A DNA stretch of 64,000 bases. Source: Phoronis australis. Lineage: Eukaryota > Phoronida > Phoronidae. Of this stretch, positions 13,359 through 24,904 are shown piece after piece. The stretch is taken from NCBI GenBank assembly GCA_002633005.1, contig NMRA01000152.1:169182-233181 (forward strand), given 5' to 3'. The notes under the pieces were generated by a model. The model searched no databases and was not told where the DNA came from. It saw only the letters and a program-made list of their open reading frames with translations. The position numbers and the translations under genes are program-made. Position 1 is the stretch's first letter; each line of letters starts with the position of its first letter.

Positions 13359-14635
13359 ATGGCGTCAGAAGCTGGCGCGTCGCCAACTTTGCGTAAAACC
13401 AGGCAGCGTCGAGTGGGAGTTGTTGCAAGACCTCCTCCCTTGGAGACTCTGACGGAGCAAAAGAGTTTTCATGACAAAACAATAGAAGGCGCCTCTTGTA
13501 CAACGTTGCCTGTGGCAAATTTAACAGACGATAATATTCCAAATAACCCTTGGACGGGCGATTGTGCAAAGGCCTATTCTTCAACGACGCTACCAAGGCC
13601 AGTTGAAAACAACGATTTACCGAAAACACCTATCGGGTTAAAACTTAATCTATTTTCTTCAAACCCAAGATATCGTCGCATGACATTCCATGACCTCTTG
13701 CAAGGTTCTGAAGAAACTAATTCACGTTCCTCAACTCCGCTCAAGATTTCCGAGCGACTTCCGGTAGGTTTAACTTTGAACTTGAATCCAACGAGACAAG
13801 AACGCCGTCGACGAATCACCGTTCACACCCTTGAGCCACAAGTTGACATCACCAACTCGCCTAGGCAACTTTTAGCAGGTGCTCGTCATCACGTGCCCAA
13901 AACACGTGATTCTGTCACAAATTACGTAGCGAAGCAGTACTGGTCCACCGTTTCCCCAGATTCACAGTCCTCTGCAAAGAACAATGCACCACAGTTTGTT
14001 CCCGGCAAATTGAGATCCAAATCCAATGAAGAACAGTCTGAGAATTCTTTAATGAGGAATCCTGTTGTTGCAAACGTAACAAGAAACCAACAGACGACAG
14101 ATAAAAACGACGGCGACGAGACTCTTGCTGAGAGAGTGGCTAGAATTTTACGGGAACAGACTGTAGAACACAGAGAAAGAAGGGTGACTTTTCATTCTCT
14201 TCTTCCAAGAGGTTCACCCATCAGTCCGCTTGACAATATTTCACAAGCAAGAAAAAGTTCTGTAGCGAAGCAAAGACGAATCACCTTAGCCACGCCCTTT
14301 CACATATTTTCGCAGGACCTGGAAAAATACCAAAAGATAGCTAATTACTATCAAAATTCAAACGAAAAGAATTTTGTCCCAAAAGAAGTGAAAAAGGTTC
14401 GCCGCGCTACAGTTCACACAATGTCCGGCGTGCACGCAAAAGTTGATGTCAGGGAGAGGCACAACGAGACACACGATGGTGACAGACGTCTTCGGCGAGC
14501 TACCGTGTATTCCATGTGCTATGCAGATAGTTTTCATGATAGCGAGGAGATAATGGACAATTCTTTGAAGACTGGACGTAAGACATCTCGCAGGAGATCC
14601 CTTCTGTCACAGGATTCAAAATACGAACTTTACAG
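13359..14635 (+). CDS. RRxT-repeat gene, exon 1 (1277 bp)
   Basis: Open over 425 codons, much the longest open frame in the window, with repeated protein motifs that cannot be chance. It ends at donor ACAG|GTAGGT, leaving two bases of an arginine codon. The acceptor at 13343-13344 leaves open an upstream exon. Confidence 0.88.
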
Positions 14636-17600
14636 GTAGGTTCACAGGTTTGTTTAACACTAAAGGTGTTAAAAGCACCAGCTTTCTTCACAGATGTAAT
14701 AGCTCTTCTAACGTCATCGTGTTCTTATCGTTTGTTAGAATGAAAATTGGTTTTGAAAATCGCCTGGAATTTCCCATCATGGCCGTGCTTCCTTGGCGGC
14801 TGAAATTAACCCGCCGCATCTTAACGGGCCTCGTTCGAAACACTTCTTCCCTAGCCTAGACATTATTCTTAACCTGAGTACAGTAGCAGGGCTTGGAATT
14901 TTCCTCTTTTGAGACGATTTCCTCTTTTTTGGTTTCAATTTCCTCTTATTTAATTTCAAGTTTCCTCCATATCGTCTCCGTTTGTATCATTGTTTTGACA
15001 TTGTTCATGCAAAAAAACGTTCTTACAGCTAAATTTTACAACACAGAAAACGTCTCTATCACATAAGCCTGTTAATTTGTAAAACGATTCATCACTTGGA
15101 AAAATTTCCCCTTTTTTGTCATTGGTCATTCCAAGCCCTGAATTGTAGTCAACATGAGATCAAAAGTTGGTTTTTACAGGAAGCGCCCATTTGAAGCTTA
15201 CCGAGCACTTCTAGCTATTTGCCAAGAAAATTAACTTACGATTTTCGAATCGCGTATTTTTGTAAAACTTATCCCAGCTTGCTCATCATTCTGATTAAAA
15301 GTGACTTTTAAAATTATAAAGATCGGACCAGGATTGTGTTCAGTAGACCAAGACAAAATCGAAAAAAGTTGGTATGATGTGCTTGGCTTGTAATGCATAG
15401 CGATGTTTCGCAAAGACTTACGTGATCTTGCGTTGTCGTGAGTTTCTTGGGTCTATGGAACGCAGGCTAAGGTTCCATTCCAAGAAACTAACTTAATTCC
15501 ATTTCTGGTCTATTAAGACTTGGTTTTAAATATTTAACTTAAAAGTAAAAACTTGAAAGTACTTGGCGATCCATTAAAATAGCTAAACTAAATCTGAATA
15601 ATTCGGATTGACAGACCAGTCATCAGTGTCAGATTAAAGCATAGGGGCCGCGGGCTGTTTTGTCAGATAGACCTTCAGTTCTTTAAAAAAAATTACGCGT
15701 ATATTGTCTACACGTATTTGAAGTTGGGCACTTTACCACACTTCCAGAAATTCGGGATAATAGATAATAAATTATTTCAGAGATTTAAATCCAAAAAAAA
15801 AATTTCAAAAACCAGAAGGCTCTTTGTTTTTATGCTCAGGTATTGAAATGATGCCGGTTAGACGGGACTTCTTGGTTTCTGTACTTTGAAACGGCGTGTC
15901 ATATTAAGGGGCCACCATGGTAACAATTGTTACTCTTTTATTGTGTTAAGAAATTATAAAATATCCTTTCATCTTAAGGGTGCCTGTTCTCGGAGTGAGG
16001 TCCGAATGATGAAATCAGCTGCTGTTCTTTTCGTGTTTTTGCGAAAAAAACACATCTCGCTATGTTAATATGTTACGGGGGTTCCTTTTAGAAGGGGCTA
16101 CCATGATGAAATCGGTGGTCACTTTTATCCCATGTCTTGTTATCATATTTATTAAGAGGCCCCTGTCCAAGGGTGGTATCCAATGATGGAATCAACTCCT
16201 GCAGTTTCCCTGTTTTTATGAACTAAGACATACCGTCATGTTAAGGGGGACCACGATAACGGAAGGGATTGTCAACCCTTTCTTGCATTTTTTGTAATTA
16301 TAGAATATCCTTTCACGTAAGGAGGCCGCTTTCAACTGCTGCAACAATTTAAATTTCATAAGGGACCCGCTCTCGCAAGGGGGCCCCAATGATGACGTCA
16401 TCTGCTGTTGTTTTCCTGTGTATATCTTTATTTTAAGGGGTCCTCCGCTTTGAAGAGTCCACAGTGTTGAAACCAGTTGTCTCCTTTTCTATTTTCTTCC
16501 AATTATATGTTGTTTCGTATTGAGGAGGGGGCCGAGAGTATTGCCTCCTTTGCCCCCCCCTGTAAAACCAGGACTGAAAGTAATAAAAATAGGCTGGTTC
16601 ACGGACTGAACACTGTATAGAGCATGCGCGCACCCGGGGGGGGGGGGCGGATTGGGCAAAAACGTCCTCTGAGAGACAAAAAGTCCGAGAAAATGAGGCA
16701 AAAGTCTGCTAAACATGCGTGAACTCGCAATTCACAGTGGTGCACCCGTTTTTTTAGTCCGCCCGCTTTTTTGTTACCAGGAATTNCGAGCCCCCCCCCA
16801 TATTGAAGGCTGGGTGTGCGCATGTAGTGGTACTAATCGTTGAACTGAATATAACTCAGTTCACTCAAGGCCGCTGGGGTGAAGAATTATCTTATAATTG
16901 TTCCACAAATCGACTCACTTGTAAGTCTATGTACCATTTTGCACTGATTCATGGCAGCAATTAAGCTTCTCAACTAATCTTTTACGAAAACCTAGTCCTC
17001 CGTTTCCCTCGTACTTTCATCCGGTATCACAAAGGTGTAGGCAGACTGGGGCAATATATGTATTTCAATACTAAATGGAAATATTTTCTAATTTTTTTGT
17101 AAAATTTTGAATACCAAAATATGTTATAAGAACAAAATTAGTGTTCGTCTACAAGTAAAGCGCTATAGTCTGCGTATCAAGTCAACTTCAAATTTTTTAA
17201 CAAATGTTACAAATCATACATCTACATTTACCGAAACACTGTTTCACAGCATTCTTTTCAAATTTTCTATGCTCCCCGCAAAAAGTTGCAATAACCCTCT
17301 CAAGATTTTTAACTAAGTGGAGGAAAGAAGTGCAACGAATAAACGAACTGATCCACGAACAAGAAAACTATGAACAACAGTGATTTTTCTCGAAAGCTTT
17401 TTGGACCAATGAACGAAATTTCCGCCAGTTCATTGTTGTAATTTATTTCTTTTGTAGAGTTTACGTTTCTCTCAAGTTCACAAGTGATGCCGCGAACAAT
17501 AAATTAGGTGTACTAAAAGGAACTTATATTTACGTAACGATATATTCAGTTCGCGCTCAGCATTGCACTGACATTCTTGACTGCTATGAGCTCATTTTAC

Positions 17601-20600
17601 CATCATTTCCTATTTCAGACTCACCACTTATATCGATAGACAACGGCGACGTTCTATTGACAGGCAAAACAAACATGGTCCAGCAGTTACGCCAGACGCC
17701 GCTTTGGAAACCATTAGTTCGAGTGAAGCAGACGATAATAGTCGCAAATCGTCTTTTTTATCACAAAATGGGTGAGTTGAGATATTAAACCCACTCCTGT
17801 AGTTTAATATATGAAAAAACCACGGACTATCTGATGTCTGGAATAATACCTTGATTCAACCTTTGTCACCACTCGAGGGCGCTGCGAAGGAACACGGGTG
17901 TCTGTGTGGTCACCAGGTGGCGAGACCGTCTTGTCCTCGAATCAGCTACATCAATCGACGACATTCTCTATTCCGCGGAAAACAATTGGGCAAAAAAATA
18001 TCTATGTGAAAGAAAAACAGAACTAATGAAGCCCAGTTATCAGAAGCAGAAATGAATATTTAGCATTGCTTTGATGCCCGAAATTACTAGATGGGGCATG
18101 CTTTTTTCGTCTGAAAATGGGGAGATAATGTGACCGGATCTGAGTAAGATAATACACGATAGTGTTTACTAACGAAGAAAATGTGTCATGAACGCGCCCT
18201 TATCATATACTTCTTAAGCCAACTCTAGCGTGTATTATCTTACTGAGATCCGGTCAGATTATTTCCGCACGAAACTGACAAAACGTGACATTACCTTAAT
18301 TGACAATTAAGGATCTAGGATATCACAAGGGGGGACTTGAAGGGGGAGGCAACATTTTGTTTCGTAAACACTCGCTCAAAGCACGATTGTAGGGGAGCAT
18401 AGAGCCGAATGGGGTGGACACCCCTCCCGCCCAGGTGAAAATTTGGTTTTGCCTCGAAAAACAAGCATTTTCCTTGATTTCTGAAGTATTATCAAAGAAA
18501 CAAAAACACTAAATCCTCCTAGGATTGTAGTCTAATACCTGAAATCAAAAGTAGTGGCAAGCGACCATTTCTGATTTTGATATCTTCTTCTGTTTCCATT
18601 TCTCGTAAATTGTCTCTTTGCCGAACTTTTTTTGAGCGGAGTCACGAGATGTCGTCAATTTTCCACAACATGTTGTCGGGCAGTGATCTGGGTGAGCCGA
18701 TGCGTAGACGTGACGGTCTCGCCATCTGGTGGCTAGTGCCCTTATCACACGCTTTGAGAGCATGCGCTGATCCAGGAACGTGACCAGAGGGTATTTGATT
18801 TGGAGCTCTTTTTATTCCTCCACTGCAACATTACTCAGTGGCTGATTAAGAAGTCTGAGGCCGTTTGCAGGAAACAGTCTCAATAGGGACTCAGTGATAG
18901 TGCCTAAAAGTGAAGGGCATCTAGATTTTGTTACTCAGTGAGTTTTAGTGTTATATTTTAGCACCGCTTTATTGTGAGCTCCTCTTTTACTCATAACATT
19001 TTCTAATGATCTGTCTAAAAACTAAACAGGGATCTTTTCATGCAATGCCGCTAATTTAAGCACTTTTACGTTCTATTCTAATAGTATTATGACTCCAAAG
19101 TATAGTTTAATCTAGGTATGCAAAGCTATAACTTGAAATCCAAACACCACAAGAAAGGACAACCAGTGTTTGCACTAAGTCCACAAAAGCTGTGAAATTT
19201 AGAGAACTGGTCGCTGGTCTCACAGTGACAAATGTACAAACAAAGTAGTGTATGGATGAAATAAAAATGAAGACTAATTGAAATTCCGCGCAAAATACAT
19301 TCTCGAGACTGATATCTCTGACTTGCAGTCATTGAGAAATCCTCACCAGATACGCTCTTATAGCAAAAAGTTGTCCATGCACTTGCACACCAACATGGGC
19401 GGAAAATAACTAAGCAAGAAATAGTAGACAATACCACCATTCGCTGAGTTGAAAATGACACATTTTGGTTAAAGGTTTTGGAATCCCTAGCGATCAGTCA
19501 CGAACAACCTGGGCTGAATGAGCTGCTCACCGATGTGTACCATACGCTGGCTCTGTTTCGTTAGGGTTATGGGCTTCCTTCCGCGTGATAGGCCTACATT
19601 CACACTGTCTCTCTGCTTTTATGCCCCTCGTCCTGCTTTCACGTGCATTTCACTGTTTATTTCGCTTCGAATATGTTCATTCCACTTATCTACCTGACGA
19701 TGAGACATGCAGTCTCGAAATATAGCTAGTGTTTTAATTTGTTTGCTTGTTATGTCTCTCGGTGTTTTGCTACATAGTTCCACACCTGAAGAAAGGAGAT
19801 TGTTTCGACACTAGAGCGACTTTGTATCAAGCTTTCAAACAAAAAGTTTAGTCTTGTCTTAACGAAGGGCTGCTACCAAGCATTAAATACTGATAGCAAA
19901 AAGAATGAAGGTAGAGTAATTGGAATTTTGTGCGAAAATTTACGCGCCTGTGGAAGTTATGGCGACCACAAAATTTTTTTGGAAAAAAAAAACAATCACG
20001 CATTTGCAAACATCCCGGCATTATTTTCGTGTTCATCAGATGTTTCTGTGTCTTTCAACTGAGGATTTACCAATGCGTGATTTCATGGGTTAAAATTTAG
20101 TGTTCCAGAAAATATTTTGAAAAATGTGACCGTTTGGTGAAAAATCTGAAGTAATCAGTTACAATTGAAATGTTAGAAGGTTTTAAATTTGCATAAATAC
20201 TATAGTGATTGATATTTTGGCTTTGTGAGTATAGCATATAACAAAGACGATTTGATGAATCTACACTTGTAGAATAATTACTCTTCGAGGGAAGAGTGCC
20301 CTAATTAGTGAGACCAAAAAGATTTGTTAAATTCAAAATAACAAAGAAACATGTGCCCGCGGGCATCGTTAGTGTGAAAGGTTCTTAAAGAACATTCTCA
20401 ACGTTAAATCCTAATTTCGAGCTTCCCCTAAGTGGAATTGATTTCAGCTAAATATCCACGTCGCGACGTCGTGTCCTTTCTCAAAAGTAATCAATCTCGC
20501 TTCAAAACCAACCGAGAGTTCATTTTTGCCTCGATCATTAGTTTGATCGGTTATTCTTTAACGAGATGAATAAGACTGTGAATGCTCAATTTTCACCCAA

Positions 20601-23600
20601 TTTCACTGTTATGTGACCATGTTTCTCCAAAGGTTCAACATTCCGTGAGAATAGGGAATGCTTACTTACGGACCCCCAACTTGTATTACATATTTATTAA
20701 CTCCCAATACCGATCTTGTGAAGGATTTAGACGCGCTGAACAAACACGTCAAGAGCTGCACAGAGCGATTACAAGTAATCTCTACCGACGTCTGACACGC
20801 TTGAAGTATGGTGTCTTCGTCTAATGCATACTTTCATGAAAGACGTTTTGTATGCTTGACAGGTATTCCATTAAAATCCGTATTCTGACCTCGGAAGTAA
20901 ATTCGTATGACATTTTCTGGTGCGTCAATTAAATTGAACTCAGTAATTTGGACAAGCATAAAAATTGGATCTGCGTGCGGGCGCCGTACGCGCGAGTATC
21001 TCTGGCCACCTGGCGAGGATTCTATTGTCGTGCGCATGCCCCAGATATGCAGTTGGAACTCGCAATCAATGAATTGTTGTAACGGTACAAGTGTGTTTAT
21101 ATTATTGACAAATGTCTCGTATTGTGTCTTTTCACCCGTGGTTATCATAGCAAAGGTGCAGCCTAATCTATAATGTGTATTGTGATACCGGGCCATTTAA
21201 CGTTGACTTTAGATGCCATTCCTCTGTACATATGTTTCCCGTCAGTGCAATGGAGACCAGCAACGTTGGTCACCAAAGTGACGTCGACGACATTTGTTCT
21301 TGACCGTTAGAAATATCAAGTTCGTTGAATGAACTCACGTCAAACAGGACTGAAATTGAACACCGCGTTCAAATGCCAGCGGACAAAGTTATATCGTTTA
21401 CCTGATGTGAGTCCGGTCGACCTGCCATTGTCAACATGAAGTCTCGCAACGGCGACGGGTCATCATAAGCAGGTAAGTTGTCTATCTCTGATATACGGGC
21501 ATAGTTTACAACTCACAAAATTCATGCTGGCGGTATCATTATCAGGAAAACCAAGTACGTAAGAAACAACTGCAGAAACCTGATCATCACTCCACGACCG
21601 CGCGTGCGCAACGATGACACGGCCGTACAAATTTTTTAGTTCTCGCGTTAACAAAATGCTGAAGCGTCTAAAGACGCCTCGTCCCTTTCGGTACACTAGC
21701 GTGTGATAACGCGCGTTAGGCCTATTTGTTTAGGGTGTTCACAGGTTTGGCAATGGGACCCTTGATTCGTAGCCATGTCCCCACTTCGCTAAGATATGGG
21801 TTTAGTCTGTGAAGCATTTCATCCGCTTAGACCGGGATTCAGGAAATCACAATGTCCTGGAGGAATATTCCGCATTTGGCAATTTTCCTTTTTTACTGTC
21901 ACGTTCTGTTGGTAATTTCGTTGCTGCCCTCTGGTACTTAGTTGGGGACTGTTCTTACAGTAACACCAGTATCTAGATTTTGAGTAAAATTCGGTGTAAG
22001 CTAGAAATTCGATCAGAGATGAACATGCACCATGGTTCGTTCATCTATTGTCGCAGGTTTTATGCAGACATTATTTCGATTAATTGCGTACACGAAATTA
22101 CAGGTTACGTAACCGTAGGCTCCACTATATTACTTTTCTGCATAAAAGAGCAAAGGTTTCCTCAGAGGTTCTGCACAGTAACTACATTACGTTGCTTCAT
22201 TCAGTTAAGTATGAAATGCAAGAGTAGGCTAGATGGGACAAATCTCATCAGATAGTCTGCTAGCAGAAGTAAGCATTAACCTAATCCGAATAGTCACTTT
22301 AGGTCGGGGGGCATCGATTGCCTGTCAGACTATGCTTACTGAAGGAGTTTCAACAACAAATAATCAAGTCCCCAGTGTTGCTATTGTATTTGAACTGCCA
22401 AGCAGAGTCTGACAAGACGGAGGCGTGATCGGTAGATATATAATTATTTGATCATCAAATTGAGCTTAATTTAGCATGTTATCAGTATTACCTCAGGAGG
22501 TGTTCAATTTAAATTGAGGGTCGTGTATTTGCTTGACGAGTTCTCCGAATCATAAGCCGTAGGCGTTACAGATTGAGTGAAACGGTCTTACATGTATAAG
22601 CAGATTTGTCTAAAAATAATAACTTCTAATTACTTGTACAATGATCGTAGATCTTTGTAAGAACTTATTTTGCGCAGATTTGTAGAGGGTGTCTTTATGT
22701 GTATCTTTATATACATGTAGTATCTTGATATAGGCTTATGTAAAACACTTTGCAGTGTTGAACCTCTAAAATAAGCAACAAAAGAATACCAGTTACTATT
22801 CCGTTACCAATTTCCTTGCGTGGCAACGATATCGACGAATCCTTTTCGTTGCAATCTCTAGTGATTGCTAAAAATACATAAATCTGTGCAAACATTTAGC
22901 TTAGGCTTTTTGATCTGGGGCCAACTGAATGAGTGTCTAATGTCCGACGAACTCACACTCGATTCCGTCTCAGACTCGAAACTTAAAGCGGCATTTAGCC
23001 CAATTTAGCCGAATAAAAAACGAAAAAGTATCTTTAAGCAGTCATGCCAAATTATTCGAGTACGAACTTGTACGTTTCGCTACTCTGAGCGTGCTACGCA
23101 ATTGGCCAATCATGAATTTTCGAATCGTATTTTGCGTATGAAGACTGGACTCCGGGCCCTAGGCTGCAGTCCATAGACCCAGGAAACTTGCGAAAACACA
23201 CGATCACAAAGACGCTCGAGCTATCTTCACGCATTGCAAGCACGTGATCACACTAGCTCTCCAGCGATAGTTTTGCTTCTACGGAACGCAGGACAGACGA
23301 GTGCTTATGTCACACAAAGAAGGTCGCTGCGAACTAGCCTGCAATGAACTTGTGGACGATTTACATTAATTATTAAGATGCGCGATGAAGTAATTAGGAG
23401 CAATCACTATCTTGTCAGAATGGAGTTCTATTCGGCTTTCTTTAGGTCAAGACTTTACGATAGTGTTCAAACGATAAATAACTTATAACCTTCAACTATA
23501 CGTCACACGTTTAGACCTGGCATGACGCAGACTTAGTGTTCATCTAGCAGGTATTATTATTGTTATAAATAGTGTTAACTTGTAAAGATGTCATATCTTC

Positions 23601-24842
23601 ATCAATACAATTACAAGAAAATGAAATCTGATTGACTCGCTAAGCCTACTTGCCGGTGGGTGTCTCTAACCAATGAGCTATAGCTCATTGCTCTAACAAA
23701 GACTTCTTATAAGGCATCAAGACTACTCGAGCGATTTGTCGGTGTAGTGCAAGTCGTTAAATTTACTTAAGTTATCAAATTTGCCGATTCTCGATTAACC
23801 CGTCTTCGTGTTTATATTAAATATATTTACACTGGAAGATAATGCAGCGGCCAGTACATTCCTTTGATTCAATATGGAACTCGCTAAGGTAGGGCAAACA
23901 GCAAACTTTAATTGCTTTCCAATAGTATACGGGGAAGGATAACCGAGGTGGAAGTTTGGCCTGTGTAATTGGCCAAAAATTTTTTACAAGTTTACCAAAT
24001 GCGGGTGCGGAAATGTCTATATCAACCAAGTCTTCTTTACGATTGTATATTTAATAGACGAAGCCATAGAAAATCACCACTGGGGAGGCTTCATTGAATT
24101 CAAGAAGTGTGAATGTAAACCTGAAATTTGATACATTAAACACAAGGTTGACATTACTAAATGCAACGCTAACTTGTTTCATTAAACCTAGTCGGAGATT
24201 AAACTCGAGTTCATTCCACGTTTAGACACTTTAATAGCATCATACTATAATGCAATTTCGTATTTTATAACACATTTCCTCTTACAAGCGCGAATCAACT
24301 TTAATGTTACCGTCACGCGTTGTTGAGCGTCAAATCCATACTAGAAGAGTACATGTGCAATATTTATTTACTTGGTTCATTTCTCGACTTGCTACAAGTG
24401 AGGTCGGGTGGCTGACAGACTCAATATCGCCAGGCCATTGTCTTTTTCTCGCGGAGACTCTTCAAAGTAACGCATGAGAACGATACAAGTCGGATACTAG
24501 GAAATGATTATGCTCACTTCTTTTTATTTTATGTGTAAAGTAGGTTTACTAAGACTAAACATGAATAGTCATGATAACAATAAGTTGTACGTTAAATTGT
24601 ATATGTCATTATCATTATCATGATTATGTTCGACATTCGCGTATTGATGGCGAAAATAGCAAATTATTACGCGTTGTGTTGTTTCGCCGTCATCTAGGGT
24701 GGCAGAAATTAATAACGTCGATGACTGCAATCATCTTCATGAAGTGATTTTTTTTATATATTTCAGAGTTCAGAAAAATAAAGATCTTCACCAATGCCGG
24801 GTATCACCGATGTTTGGGAAAGAAGAATTCGGCGTTTCATAG
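13359..24842 (+). CDS. Unrecognised gene with repeated RRxT[V/F]H motifs, three-exon model, 501 residues
   Basis: Model: exons 13359-14635, 17619-17771 and 24767-24842. Both junctions have GT-AG signals and preserve frame (AG|A giving Arg, GG|A giving Gly). The protein is basic, Ser/Thr-rich and likely disordered. It repeats a motif: RRMTFH (106-111), RRITVH (151-156), RRVTFH (274-279), RRITL (306-310), RRATVH (348-353) and RRATVY (379-384), usually followed by S/T-L/M. Two copies are preceded by a second repeat, P[IV]GL[KT]LNL, at 91-98 and 135-142. R-R-x-S/T is a consensus for basophilic kinases such as PKA, so a phosphorylated scaffold is possible, but that is inference. RRRS near 416-418 and again in exon 2 continue the pattern. 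The start codon has a good context (AACAATGG). A poly(A) signal follows the proposed stop by 56 bp. I know no family with this arrangement. Confidence 0.7.
14636..14886. other. Start of intron 1 of the RRxT-repeat gene
   Basis: Intron sequence between the GTAGGT donor and the hAT-like element. No feature was seen. Confidence 0.4.
14887..15140. mobile_element. hAT-like non-autonomous element, 254 bp
   Basis: The ends are CAGGGCTTGGAAT (14887-14899) and ATTCCAAGCCCTG (15128-15140), a perfect 13-bp terminal inverted repeat beginning CAGGG as hAT elements often do. The 8-bp flanks TACAGTAG and AATTGTAG match at five positions, perhaps a decayed target duplication. The interior is rich in TTTCCTC. 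A second family member lies at 39922-40421 in INTU. Confidence 0.7.
15395..15475 (+). repeat. Dispersed repeat, inverted partner at 23158-23218
   Basis: ACGTGATC, GAGTTTCTTGGGTCTATGGA and CGCAG occur in this order here. They recur on the minus strand at 23158-23218, with the core GGGTCTATGGA intact. No boundaries or coding sequence were found. Confidence 0.45.
15885..16520 (+). repeat. Degenerate ~80-bp tandem array (TTAAGGGG-type)
   Basis: A block resembling TTAAGGGGnCC, then a variable gap, then CCAnnATGATGnAATC, then a T-rich tract, recurs near 15905, 15976, 16085, 16160, 16240, 16317, 16365 and 16434. Spacing is near 80 bp. The copies are strongly diverged, so the array is old. The short open frames crossing it are not genes. 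Confidence 0.55.
16521..16815. other. Low-complexity G/C runs with one ambiguous base
   Basis: Runs of C at 16552-16560, G at 16636-16647 and C near 16792-16799, plus an N at about 16786, make this a difficult region to sequence. Minus-strand frames rich in proline and glycine come from the homopolymers. Confidence 0.55.
17619..17771 (+). CDS. RRxT-repeat gene, exon 2 (153 bp)
   Basis: The acceptor CTATTTCAG precedes the exon and the donor GG|GTGAGT follows it. The frame from exon 1 stays open throughout and encodes RLTTYIDRQRRRSIDRQNKH and then a Ser/Asp-rich stretch ending KSSFLSQN. QRRRS repeats the basic-kinase-site theme of exon 1, which supports the link. Confidence 0.75.
17869..17921 (+). 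promoter_or_regulatory. Pair of CTCF-core-like sites
   Basis: CCACTCGAGGGCGC (17869-17882) and TCACCAGGTGGC (17910-17921) each differ at one position from the CTCF core CCASYAGRKGGC. They lie in the same orientation, about 40 bp apart, in intron 2 of the RRxT-repeat gene. Binding is unproven. Confidence 0.3.
18130..18256. mobile_element. Inverted-repeat element (family A terminus)
   Basis: The left arm GTGACCGGATCTGAGTAAG continues to AATACAC at 18157. The right arm 18230-18256 is its inverse over about 27 bp, with one or two mismatches. The right arm also occurs at about 632-660, so this is a multi-copy family. No ORF is present. Confidence 0.65.
18535..18760 (+). repeat. Dispersed repeat family A, copy 2 body
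   Basis: Matches 730-905 over GCGACCATTTC, TTCTTCTG, AAATTGTCTCTTTGCC and TCACGA.ATG. On the minus strand at about 18732-18721 it contains CCACCAGATGGC, a perfect match to the CTCF core consensus, which may be coincidental. Confidence 0.55.
18761..20833. other. Intron 2 of the RRxT-repeat gene, nothing recognised
   Basis: AT-rich intron sequence. Open frames such as the 111-residue minus-strand one at 19126-19461 show no domain and no repeat partner. Confidence 0.4.
20834..21696 (-). pseudogene. Possible decayed coding sequence, family unknown
   Basis: On the minus strand, successive open stretches in shifting frames read like protein. They are 21696-21463 (77 residues, including SWSDDQVSAVVSYVLGFPDN), about 21480-21400 (AYDDPSPLRDFMLTMAGRPD, then a GTAAAC donor-like site), about 21325-21180, and 21196-20834 (120 residues, including PIFMLVQITEFNLIDAPENV). 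Adjacent pieces are offset by stops or frame changes. This could be an old inserted gene, a small intronic gene with short introns, or chance. I recognise no domain and assign no function. Confidence 0.22.
21697..23157. other. Intron 2 of the RRxT-repeat gene, nothing recognised
   Basis: No exon-like frame with conserved content was seen. Confidence 0.4.
23158..23218 (-). repeat. Dispersed repeat, inverted partner of 15395-15475
   Basis: Plus-strand TCCATAGACCCAGGAAACTT is the inverse of the segment around 15440-15460 with one or two changes. Flanking similarity fades quickly. Confidence 0.45.
23219..24766. other. End of intron 2 of the RRxT-repeat gene
   Basis: No supported exon. The last bases, TTTTTTTATATATTTCAG, make a strong acceptor for the proposed final exon. 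Confidence 0.4.
24767..24842 (+). CDS. RRxT-repeat gene, proposed terminal exon
   Basis: It follows a strong polypyrimidine-AG acceptor and completes the glycine codon left by exon 2. It encodes GVQKNKDLHQCRVSPMFGKE and a few more residues, then TAG at 24840-24842. AATAAA 56 bp later fits a last exon. The 7-kb intron and the lack of a homologue mean another exon could be used instead. Confidence 0.5.
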
Positions 24843-24898
24843 TGATTTTCAAAAACACGAGAGTTTCTTCATCATGACTTCGATTTATAAGGAGTCGA

Positions 24899-24904
24899 AA
24901 TAAA
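24899..24904 (+). terminator. Canonical poly(A) signal of the RRxT-repeat gene
   Basis: AATAAA lies 56 bp past the proposed stop, and GT-rich sequence follows further on. This supports transcript termination near 24920. Confidence 0.5.

Noticed and set aside
13240-13452. Alternative start of the RRxT-repeat gene in another frame
   Set aside because: The frame ends within exon 1 and has none of the repeated motifs.
16433-16823. Proline/glycine-rich minus-strand frames
   Set aside because: Produced by C and G homopolymers around an ambiguous base.
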